Of a stretch of 64,000 bases of DNA, positions 33,291 to 40,699 are shown in pieces. The stretch covers positions 6,138,001-6,202,000 of the forward strand of contig NZ_JACCBT010000001.1 of assembly GCF_013409045.1 (NCBI RefSeq). Reading direction: 5' to 3'. The notes beneath the pieces were generated by a model, which was not told the DNA's origin, ran no database searches, and saw nothing but the letters and a program-made list of their open reading frames with translations. The translations under genes and the position numbers were made by a program. How positions within the stretch are numbered: the first letter of the stretch is position 1; each line of letters starts with the position of its first letter. Source of the DNA: Actinomadura citrea (GTDB lineage Bacteria > Actinomycetota > Actinomycetes > Streptosporangiales > Streptosporangiaceae).

Positions 33291-34385
33291 ATGGACAGGA
33301 CCGCCACGATCACCGCCGACCTGGACGGAGCGCCGCGGCTGGTGTTCGTCTTCCCCGGCCAGGGCGCCCAGTGGGTGGGCATGGGCCGGGGGCTGCTGGA
33401 GTCGAGCCCGGTGTTCGCCGGCGCGCTGGAGGAGTGCGCCGCCGCCGTGGAGGCGGAGCTGGGCTGGTCGCCGCGGCGGCGGCTGGAGAGCGACGAGCCG
33501 CTGTCGGCGGTGGCGGAGATCCAGCCGACGCTCTGGGCGTTCCAGGTGGCGCTCGCCGCGGTCTGGCTGGACTGGGGTGTCGAGCCGGACCTCATCATCG
33601 GGCACAGCATGGGCGAGATCGCCGCCGCCACCGCCGCCGGCGCCCTCTCGGTCCGGGACGCCGCAGCGGTCGTGTGCCGCCGCGGCGTCCTGCTGCAGGA
33701 ACTCGGCGCGGCGGGCGCGATGTGGGCGGTCGGACTCGGGGAGAAGGAGGCCGAGGAGGCGATCGGAGAGCACGCGGACCTCGTGTGCGCCGGGGTGCTC
33801 AACAGCGACCGCTTCACCGTCCTGTCGGGCGACCCGGAGGCCATCGCGCGGATCGTCGCGCCGCTGCGGGAGCGCGGCGTGTTCTGCCGCCGCGTGGCGG
33901 TCGGGTACGCCTCGCACGGGCCGCAGGTCGAGCCGATCCGCGACGGCCTGCGCGAGGCGCTCGCCGGGGTGCGGGCGCAGGCGCCCGCGATCCCGCTGCA
34001 CTCGACGGTCTGGGACCGCCCGGTCGCGGGGCCGGAGCTGGACGGCGGGTACTGGATGGAGAACGTGCGGCGCCCCGTGCGGTTCGCGCCCGCGGTCCGG
34101 TCCGTGCTGTCGGGCAGCGGGCCGGCGCTGTTCGTCGAGATCAGCCCGCACCCGCTGCTGGTCTCGGCGGTGGGCGACGCCATCGAGGCCACGGGCGCGG
34201 CGGCCGGGACCGTGGCGTCCCTGGTGCGCCGGCAGCCCGAGACGGAGACCCTGCTGGCGGCGCTCGGCGCCGTCTACGCCGCGGGCCGCACGCCCGACTG
34301 GTCACGGGTGCGGGCGGCCGGGCGGCGCGTCCCGCTGCCCGCCCAGCCCTGGCAGCGCCGCCGGTTCTGGGTGGACCCGGGATGA
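33291..34385 (+). CDS. Discrete (trans) acyltransferase, YASH type
   Basis: A 364-aa free AT. It has LVFVFPGQGAQWVGMGRG, nucleophile Ser106 in GHSMGEIAA, then YASH (206-209), the loop typical of methylmalonyl-CoA-selective modular PKS ATs, and FVEISPHPLL. The tail PLPAQPWQRRRFW is the post-AT linker of type I modules, so the gene looks derived from a cis-AT module and not from fabD. It contrasts with the AT-like domain at 40696, whose Ser is lost, and would load extender units in trans on the free ACP. The start at ATG 33291 follows GAAGGGTG; in-frame starts upstream have weaker signals. Confidence 0.9.
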   Translation: MDRTATITADLDGAPRLVFVFPGQGAQWVGMGRGLLESSPVFAGALEECAAAVEAELGWSPRRRLESDEPLSAVAEIQPTLWAFQVALAAVWLDWGVEPDLIIGHSMGEIAAATAAGALSVRDAAAVVCRRGVLLQELGAAGAMWAVGLGEKEAEEAIGEHADLVCAGVLNSDRFTVLSGDPEAIARIVAPLRERGVFCRRVAVGYASHGPQVEPIRDGLREALAGVRAQAPAIPLHSTVWDRPVAGPELDGGYWMENVRRPVRFAPAVRSVLSGSGPALFVEISPHPLLVSAVGDAIEATGAAAGTVASLVRRQPETETLLAALGAVYAAGRTPDWSRVRAAGRRVPLPAQPWQRRRFWVDPG

Positions 34386-34412
34386 GCCGGCCCGGCCGGT
34401 AGCACCGCGACC

Positions 34413-34488
34413 GAACGGCCCCCGCCCCTCCCCGGTGGTACCGGAGGGGCGGGGGCCGTTCCGGTGCGCACGGCTCCCCGTGCGCACC
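34413..34488. terminator. Double-hairpin bidirectional terminator
   Basis: The first hairpin has perfect 19-nt arms at 34413-34431 and 34443-34461 around an 11-nt loop. The second has perfect 11-nt arms, GGTGCGCACGG (34463-34473) and CCGTGCGCACC (34478-34488). They fill the gap between the convergent AT and lyase genes. Confidence 0.8.
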
Positions 34489-34507
34489 CTCCGGCTCGGC
34501 GGCCCGT

Positions 34508-36151
34508 TCAGCCGAGGGCGGGCACGCCGTTCGTGCTCTCGGTGACGGCCCGGCGCAGCTCGCCGGAGCGGACGGCCTCCCGGACCCGCCGGATGTCGTC
34601 CTGGAGGGGACGGTCGCCGTCCAGGAACGGCGAGATCTTGCGGACCAGGGTGTGGGCGGCGGCGGTCGAGGAGCTCAGGTGCTCCAGCCCCCGCAGGTCG
34701 GCGGCCTGGCACAGGGCGATCAGGTGGATCGCGGCGACCTCCTGCGCCAGCTCCACGACCGACCGCGCGTCCCGCGCGGCGATCGTGCCCATGCTCACCT
34801 TGTCCTGGTTGTGGGCCTCGGTGGAGCGGGAGAAGGACGTCGCGGGCATCGTCCACCGCTGCGCCTCGGCCACCAGCGACGACGCGCTGATCTGCATGCC
34901 CTTGAAGCCGTGGTGCAGGCCGGCGTCCCAGCTCCCGGCCTCGTAGCGGGGGATGAGGTTGGGCGTCAGGCCGTTGTTGAACTTCTCGTCGACGACCAGC
35001 TCCAGCTGGCGGTCGAGCAGGTCGGCGACGCTGGCCACCGCGATCTTCAGCGAGTCCATCGTCTGGCCGACGTGTCCGCCGTAGAAGTTGCCGCCGTTGA
35101 GGACCGTCCCGTCGGGATGGAAAAGGGGGTTGTCGTTGGAGGAGTTGACCTCGATCTCCAGCATCTGCTCGGTCCAGATGAGGGTGTCGCGCAGCGCTCC
35201 CACCACGTGCGGCGCGCAGCGGATCGAGTAGCGGTCCTGGATGGGCCGTTCGAGCTGGCGGTAGCCGTCCCCCGCCCACGTCTCGTCCGCGCCGGGCCCG
35301 GCGCCGGCGTCCCCGCCGGCCAGCAGCCCCCGGATCGTGCGGGCGCTCGTGAGGACGCCCTCGTGCGGCTTCTGCTGGAACAGGAAGTCGTCGAAGTGCG
35401 CCGGGTTGCCGAGCAGCACCTGGCTCGCCATCGACGTGCACAGCTCGGCCGTGTACGCCAGCTCGCCGGCGTCATGGGCGGCGAGGACGGCGAACCCCGA
35501 CATGAACGACGTGCCGTTGACCAGTGCCAGGCCCTCCTTGGCCTCCAGTTCCACCGGGGTCAGCCCGGCGTCCGCGAGGGCCGCGGCGGCGGTGCGCCGC
35601 TCGCCGGCGTGCAGGACGTCCCCCTCACCGGTCAGCATCCGGGCCACGTAACTGAGCGGGACGAGGTCACCGCTGGCGCCGACCGACCCGCGCTCCGGGA
35701 TGAGCGGCAGGATGTCCTGGTTCAGGCAGTCCAGCAGCAGCTCCACGACGCGCGGCCGTATCGCGGAGTAGCCCCGGGCGAGGCAGTTGGCACGCACCAG
35801 CAGCGTCGCGCGCAGGACGTCCGGCTCGGCCGTCGCCCCGGTCCCGCAGTTCAGGAAGCGAAGCAGGTTCTCCTGCAGCGCGGCGCTCTTGTCCCCGTGG
35901 ATCTGGCGGGTGTTGCTGTCGCCGAAGCCCGCGGTCACCCCGTAGATCGGCAGCCCCGCCGCGATGAGGTCGGCCTTGGCCCGCGTGGTGGCGTCCATCC
36001 GCGCCACGGCCTCGGCGGCCAGGCCGACGCGAGGGCGGCGCGCCGCCCTCGCGACCGTCACGGTCTCCGTCAGGGTCAGCCGGTGGCCGTCGATCGGCAG
36101 CACCGGTGAATCATGCGATGAGGAAAACGCCGCGGAGAGCTTATCCGCCAT
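34508..36151 (-). CDS. Aromatic amino acid ammonia-lyase (probably phenylalanine)
   Basis: A 547-aa MIO-dependent lyase. The self-cyclising Ala159-Ser160-Gly161 is in RGSVGASGDLVPLSYVA, catalytic Tyr70 is in IYGVTAGFGDS, and later motifs NGTSFMSG and QDRYSIRCAPHVVG are intact. The selectivity pair in LQENLLRFLN is Phe99-Leu100. Tyrosine lyases have His-Leu and histidine lyases Ser-His at this place, so Phe to cinnamate is preferred. Bacterial PALs are rare and usually serve secondary metabolism, as EncP does in enterocin. The CoA ligase gene lies just upstream on the same strand. An own promoter is likely because a shared 35-nt motif lies about 80-115 bp upstream of the start. Confidence 0.88.
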   Translation of the reverse strand: MADKLSAAFSSSHDSPVLPIDGHRLTLTETVTVARAARRPRVGLAAEAVARMDATTRAKADLIAAGLPIYGVTAGFGDSNTRQIHGDKSAALQENLLRFLNCGTGATAEPDVLRATLLVRANCLARGYSAIRPRVVELLLDCLNQDILPLIPERGSVGASGDLVPLSYVARMLTGEGDVLHAGERRTAAAALADAGLTPVELEAKEGLALVNGTSFMSGFAVLAAHDAGELAYTAELCTSMASQVLLGNPAHFDDFLFQQKPHEGVLTSARTIRGLLAGGDAGAGPGADETWAGDGYRQLERPIQDRYSIRCAPHVVGALRDTLIWTEQMLEIEVNSSNDNPLFHPDGTVLNGGNFYGGHVGQTMDSLKIAVASVADLLDRQLELVVDEKFNNGLTPNLIPRYEAGSWDAGLHHGFKGMQISASSLVAEAQRWTMPATSFSRSTEAHNQDKVSMGTIAARDARSVVELAQEVAAIHLIALCQAADLRGLEHLSSSTAAAHTLVRKISPFLDGDRPLQDDIRRVREAVRSGELRRAVTESTNGVPALG

Positions 36152-36231
36152 TGCGCAAACTCCATTCTCATTCAGGCGTCCGGTACCGGAATTCTGTGCA
36201 GCGCACCCGGTATCGGATAATCCCTATGCCG

Positions 36232-36266
36232 CCGCGCTCACGCGCTGCCTTTATGGGCATGCCTGG
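36232..36266 (-). promoter_or_regulatory. 35-nt putative operator, copy B
   Basis: On the - strand it begins CCAGGCATGCCC and ends GAGCGCGG, upstream of the lyase start at 36151. It is about 75% identical to copy A at 30548-30582. The CATGCC core is itself palindromic (GGCATGCC). Confidence 0.45.
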
Positions 36267-36288
36267 CCTTTGTGGGGGGATGCCCGGC

Positions 36289-38064
36289 TCAGTCGGCGTG
36301 GTCGGCGGGCAGGACCACCTCGGGCGGCGGCGGGTCCCGGTAGAGCAGATCGACCTGGGCGGAGCGGTTGCGGAGCACCTCCAGCTGGCTCACCGAGCCC
36401 TTGTCGGTCAGCTCCCCCGCGTCGCGGTCCGGCGGCTCGGCGAGCAGCAGCAGCCGCTCGATCCGCCGCGAGGACCGCTGCCCCGCGTTGAACCTGGCCA
36501 GCGCCTCGGCCAGGGCGCGGCGCACCGCGGCGGGGTCGCCGGCGCGCCGCGTCCAGGCGAGCGCGCCCGCGTGCGCCCGCCCCGAACCGGTGATCACGAC
36601 CTCGCCGAGCTGGTCGGCGGAGGCCAGCAGGGCCGCCCGCAGCGCCCCGACCCGCACCCACGTCCCGGTGGTCAGCTTGAAGTCCTCGGTGATGCGGCCC
36701 TGGAACACCAGGCCGCGGCCCGGGTCGTTCTCGTCGGCCGGCGCGCCGGCGTCGCCCGTCCGGTAGAAGCCCTCCTCGTCGAACGCCTCGGCGGTGCGTT
36801 CCGGGTCGTCCAGGTAGCCGGCCATCACCGTGGGCCCGGCGGCCCGCATCTCCAGCCGCCCGTCGACCGGGGCCAGCTTGAGCCGGATCCCCGGCAGCGG
36901 CACGCCGATCGCGCCCGGCACGTCGGTGTCCAGATGGGCGGAGGTCACGGCCGAGGCGGTCTCGGTCAGGCCCCACGAGGAGGTGAAGCGGACCTTCCCC
37001 GGCGAGAACCGCTCCGCCAGCCTGAGCATCCGCTCCCGCAGCTCGGCGGGCAGCGGGGCGCCCGCGCTGAACAGCAGGCCCAGCCGGGCGAAGAAGGTCT
37101 TGGCGAGCACCGAGTCGCACTCCAGCGCCTCGGCCAGCAGCGCGAAGCCGGCGGGCACGTTGAAGTAGACGTTCGGCGAGAACTCGGCGAGGTTGCGCAG
37201 GCTGCGCGGGAGGAGCTCGGGGGTCGGCCCGCCGTCGTCGATGGCGAGGGTGCCGCCGTGCGTCAGGACCATGTGCAGGTTGTGGTTGCCGCCGAAGGTG
37301 TGGCTCCACGGCAGCCAGTCGACGAGGGTCAGCCGGGTCTCGGCGAGGAACGGCCAGACCTGCCGCATCATCTGCTGGACGGCGCACAGCATCCGGTGGG
37401 TGTTGGGGACGGCCTTCGGGCGCCCGGTCGAGCCGCTCGTGAAGAAGATCTTGGCGACGGAGTCCGGGGCGACCGCGGCCCGGGCCGCGGCGAGCCGCTC
37501 CCCGGGCGCAGTGCGCAGCAGCTCGCCGAGGGGCTCCCCGCCGCCCTCCCGGCCGACGAGGGTGCGCGGCGCCAGCCCGGCCAGCGCCGCCAGCGCCGCG
37601 CCGTACTCCCGGCCGTCCTCGGCGTAGACGGCGCCGGGACGGGCGATGCCGGTGACCGTGCGCAGCCGCTCGTGGCCGCCGCTCAGCGAGTACCCGGTGC
37701 TGAGCGAGACCACCGGGATCCCGGCGAGGTACCCGGCGAGCGTGAGCCGCAGGTGCCGCAGGGAGTTGCCCGACAGCACCATGAGCGGGCGGTCCGGGCC
37801 GAGGCCGCGCTCCAGCAGGGCCTCCCCGAGCGCCTCGGCGTCCGCCAGGGCGGCGCCGTAGGTCAGCTCGTCCCATCCGCCGCTGCGCCGCTCGGCGGCG
37901 AGGACGGCGCCCGGCCGCTCCGCCGCCCACCGGCGCAGCGGGCGCGCGAGGTCGGCGTCGTAGGGCTCCAGCGGCACCTGCGAGGACAGCAGCACCGTCC
38001 CGTCGGGGCGCCGGGCGGCGCTGATCCTCGGCTCCGCGAACACCCGCCCACTCGAATTCACCAT
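36289..38064 (-). CDS. Feruloyl-CoA synthase-like acyl-CoA ligase
   Basis: A 591-aa ANL-superfamily ligase close to the Fcs group. IFFTSGSTGRPKAVPNTHRM is the phosphate loop, TSSWGLTETAS the adenine/acyl region, FYRTGDAG and FQGRITEDFKLTTG the hinge, and ELTDKGSVSQ contains the C-terminal catalytic Lys. Fcs-type enzymes activate hydroxycinnamates, so with the lyase next door cinnamate to cinnamoyl-CoA is the natural reading. The start is set at ATG 38064, where homology begins; the open frame continues upstream without a family signal and the RBS is weak. It is divergent from the KS operon across 245 bp. Confidence 0.87.
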   Translation of the reverse strand: MVNSSGRVFAEPRISAARRPDGTVLLSSQVPLEPYDADLARPLRRWAAERPGAVLAAERRSGGWDELTYGAALADAEALGEALLERGLGPDRPLMVLSGNSLRHLRLTLAGYLAGIPVVSLSTGYSLSGGHERLRTVTGIARPGAVYAEDGREYGAALAALAGLAPRTLVGREGGGEPLGELLRTAPGERLAAARAAVAPDSVAKIFFTSGSTGRPKAVPNTHRMLCAVQQMMRQVWPFLAETRLTLVDWLPWSHTFGGNHNLHMVLTHGGTLAIDDGGPTPELLPRSLRNLAEFSPNVYFNVPAGFALLAEALECDSVLAKTFFARLGLLFSAGAPLPAELRERMLRLAERFSPGKVRFTSSWGLTETASAVTSAHLDTDVPGAIGVPLPGIRLKLAPVDGRLEMRAAGPTVMAGYLDDPERTAEAFDEEGFYRTGDAGAPADENDPGRGLVFQGRITEDFKLTTGTWVRVGALRAALLASADQLGEVVITGSGRAHAGALAWTRRAGDPAAVRRALAEALARFNAGQRSSRRIERLLLLAEPPDRDAGELTDKGSVSQLEVLRNRSAQVDLLYRDPPPPEVVLPADHAD

Positions 38065-38210
38065 GCGACTCGAATCCCATTCATCAAAGGCTCTACCTGC
38101 CGGGACGACTTCGCCCCCGCACACTAGACGCGGCGACCCGCTCGCGGACTGCCGATTCGGCCGCTCTTTCGCCGGTCCACCTCCGTCTTCGGGCAGGTGC
38201 CTCGGCCATA

Positions 38211-38253
38211 CCAGGGCGGGCATGGCCATGCGCGCAGCGCGTTAGGGCGCGCG
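38211..38253 (+). promoter_or_regulatory. Putative operator, copy C (looser)
   Basis: CCAGGGCGGGCATGGCCATG followed by GCAGCGCG and GGGCGCGCG. It shares the CATG core and the GCAGCGCG block with copies A and B, with a few extra bases between blocks. It lies about 60-100 bp upstream of the KS start in the gap between the divergent ligase and KS operons. Confidence 0.35.
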
Positions 38254-38309
38254 ATCGGCCATTGAGACGTTCGCCGGGGCACGAAATCCTCCCTTCGAGG
38301 TGAGCCAAA

Positions 38310-39668
38310 TTGGAAGTATCCGCCGTTTCCCATGACCGTCCCCACGCGCGGGGGCCGGCCGATGATCCCCGGCCCCGGGTCGTCGTCACCGGGCTGGGCG
38401 TCATCTCCAGCATCGGGATCGGCCGCGCGGACTTCCTGACGGCGCTGCGCGCGGGGGCCTGCGGCGCGTCGCCGATCAGCGGCTTCGACACGACGGGCTT
38501 CCGGTACGCCCGTGCCTACGAGGTGCCCGGGTTCGACCCCGAGACCCGCCTGCGGCGGATCGAGCCGGGCCGGTTCGGGAAGGTCGGCGCCCAGGCGGCG
38601 GCCGCCGCGCGGATGGCGATGCGGGACGCGGGACTCGACCCCGCGGCGGTCCGGGACGAGCCGGGCGTCATCGCCGTCGGCACGACCTGCGGCGAGTCGC
38701 TCGACGTGGACGCGCTGGCCGCCGCCGAGGTCGCCGGCGGCCTGGGGCGGCTTCCGGCGCCGCGGGCCCGGCGGGTGCACCCCGGCCGCCTGCCCGTCGC
38801 GGTGGCCGTCGAGCTCGGCCTCACCGACGTGGAGGCCGTCACGATCCCGACGGTGTGCGCCGCCGGCAACTACGCGGTCGGCCACGCGCTGGACGCCCTG
38901 CGCGGCGGCGAGGCCGAGTTCGCGATCTGCGGCGGGGCCGACTCGGTGAGCCGGATGGCCTTCGCCGGGTTCTACCGGCTGCGGGCGTGGGCCTCGGAGA
39001 GGTGCAGCCCCTTCGATCTCGACCGGAACGGGTTCATGTTCGGCGAGGGCGCCGGGATGCTCGTCCTGGAGACCCTCGACCACGCGCGCCGGCGCGGCGC
39101 GACCGTTCTGGCCGAGGTCGCCGGCTTCGGGCTCAACTGCGACGCCGAGCACCCCACGAGGCCGCTGCGCGAACGCGTCGCCGAGTGCCTGTCGGGCGCG
39201 CTGCGCGACGCGGGCGCGGCGCCGCGCGAGGTGGACGTCGTCTTCGCGCACGGCACCGGCACGAAGATCAACGATGCGATGGAGTCGGCCGTGTTCGCGG
39301 ACGTGTTCGGCGACGCGCCGCCGCCCGTCACGGCGCTCAAATCCATGATCGGCCACACGCAGGGCGCGGCCGGCGCGCACGCGTGCATCGCCGCGGTGCT
39401 CGGCATGGAGCACGGCTTCATCCCGCCCACCGTCAACTTCTCCACGCCCGACCCCGAGTGCCCCGTGGACTGCGTGACCGGCGCGTCCCGTCCCGCCCGG
39501 GTGCGCACGGCCGTGGTCAACTCGCTCGGCGTCGGCGGCAACAACGCCGCGGTCGTGCTGCGCCACCCCGGCGCCCTCGCGGGCGGGCCGCCCACCGGGC
39601 AGGGGACGTCCGTCGAGAACGAGCCGTCCACCGGCCGGGGGACCGCCACGAAGGAGGGGGCCGCGTGA
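38310..39668 (+). CDS. Beta-ketoacyl synthase (KS-alpha, type II-like)
   Basis: A 452-aa free KS. RVVVTGLGVISSIGIG starts the fold. Catalytic residues are Cys183 in TVCAAGN, His314 in HGTGTK and His349 in IGHTQGAAG. It begins with a TTG codon preceded by GAGGTGAG, and no better in-frame start exists before the fold. It is followed by GTGA overlap with a KS-like partner, the usual order of KS/CLF pairs. The residues after Cys (AAG, not SSS) resemble FabF/type II ketosynthases. It would extend a chain on the free ACP, perhaps from a cinnamoyl starter. The last about 30 residues are low complexity. Confidence 0.88.
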   Translation: MEVSAVSHDRPHARGPADDPRPRVVVTGLGVISSIGIGRADFLTALRAGACGASPISGFDTTGFRYARAYEVPGFDPETRLRRIEPGRFGKVGAQAAAAARMAMRDAGLDPAAVRDEPGVIAVGTTCGESLDVDALAAAEVAGGLGRLPAPRARRVHPGRLPVAVAVELGLTDVEAVTIPTVCAAGNYAVGHALDALRGGEAEFAICGGADSVSRMAFAGFYRLRAWASERCSPFDLDRNGFMFGEGAGMLVLETLDHARRRGATVLAEVAGFGLNCDAEHPTRPLRERVAECLSGALRDAGAAPREVDVVFAHGTGTKINDAMESAVFADVFGDAPPPVTALKSMIGHTQGAAGAHACIAAVLGMEHGFIPPTVNFSTPDPECPVDCVTGASRPARVRTAVVNSLGVGGNNAAVVLRHPGALAGGPPTGQGTSVENEPSTGRGTATKEGAA

Positions 39669-40699
39669 GCACCGTCATCTCGGCGATGGCGCTGATGTCG
39701 CCCGCGGGCGTCGGCGCCGGCGCGTTCGGCGAGGCGATCCGCGCCGGCGTTCCGCTTCCCGGCGGCGCCGTCGAGGACTTCCGCACCGACGCCGCCGACC
39801 CGTCCGCGCGTCCCGTCCGGCTGGTCGACCGCCCCTCCGCGATGGCGCTCGCCGCGATCGGCGACCTCCTCGGCCCGGACGTCCTCGCCGGATGGCCGCC
39901 CCACCGCCGGGCGCTCGTGCTCGGCAGCGGCGCCGCCGGGATCGACCAGTCGATGACGCTCACCCGGGACTCGCTGACCCGCCCCCGGCCCGACAACGTC
40001 AACCCGGCGCTCGTCCCGGCGTGCGTGATGAACTACGCCAGCGCGCAGGCCGCGATGGCGTTCGACCTGCGGGGACCGAACGCGACCGTCACGGCCGGCG
40101 CCGCGACCGGCCTCGCCGCGCTGCGGTACGCGCGGCGGCTGCTCGCCTCCGGCCGGGCCGACGCCGTGGTGTGCGGCGCCTTCGAGGACCTGAACGGGCG
40201 GCGGGCGGCGATCGCCGAGGCCGCCGGGCGCGCGACCCGGCCCGCCGAAGGCTGCGGCGTGTTCCTCGTCGAGCCCGCGGACCGGGCGCGGTCCCACGGC
40301 CGTCCGGTGCTCGCCGAGATCCTCGCGCTGGAGAGCCGCGTCTTCGACGAGCCCTGCCACGCCCCCGCCGTGCTGGACGCCGCCGTGCGCAGGGCGCTGC
40401 GCACCGGCGGCGCCGGCCCCGAGAACGTCGGCCTCCTCGTGCCCTCCGGGCAGGAGGACGCCGGCCTGCGCCTTCCGGCGCACACCCGCGTCGTACGGCC
40501 CTCGGAGATCGTCGGTGACGCCTTCGGCGCCGCCGCCGCGCTCCAGGTCGCCGCCGCGATCGCGGTCCGCGACGCAAGCCGAGAGCGAGCCTCCCTTGAC
40601 CCCGCCGGTGGTCTCGCACTGATCACCACCATCGACACCGACGGGCACGCCGCGTGCTGCTTGCTGCGGACCGGCGGCCGAGGAGGACCAGGAACATGA
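39665..40699 (+). CDS. KS-like chain-length-factor protein without catalytic residues
   Basis: A 344-aa partner of the preceding KS (GTG start in a GTGA overlap, AAGGAGG upstream). The thiolase fold is recognisable (SPAGVGAGAFGEAI, VNPALVPACVMNYASAQAA), but the active-site Cys is Gly145 in VTAGAATGL, the HGTGT histidine is lost (VPSGQEDAG) and the second His region reads IVGDAFGAA. Classic CLFs keep a Gln in place of Cys; this one does not. It is shorter than usual. It probably forms the KS-alpha/beta dimer that measures chain length, without decarboxylating activity of its own. Confidence 0.82.
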   Translation: MSTVISAMALMSPAGVGAGAFGEAIRAGVPLPGGAVEDFRTDAADPSARPVRLVDRPSAMALAAIGDLLGPDVLAGWPPHRRALVLGSGAAGIDQSMTLTRDSLTRPRPDNVNPALVPACVMNYASAQAAMAFDLRGPNATVTAGAATGLAALRYARRLLASGRADAVVCGAFEDLNGRRAAIAEAAGRATRPAEGCGVFLVEPADRARSHGRPVLAEILALESRVFDEPCHAPAVLDAAVRRALRTGGAGPENVGLLVPSGQEDAGLRLPAHTRVVRPSEIVGDAFGAAAALQVAAAIAVRDASRERASLDPAGGLALITTIDTDGHAACCLLRTGGRGGPGT

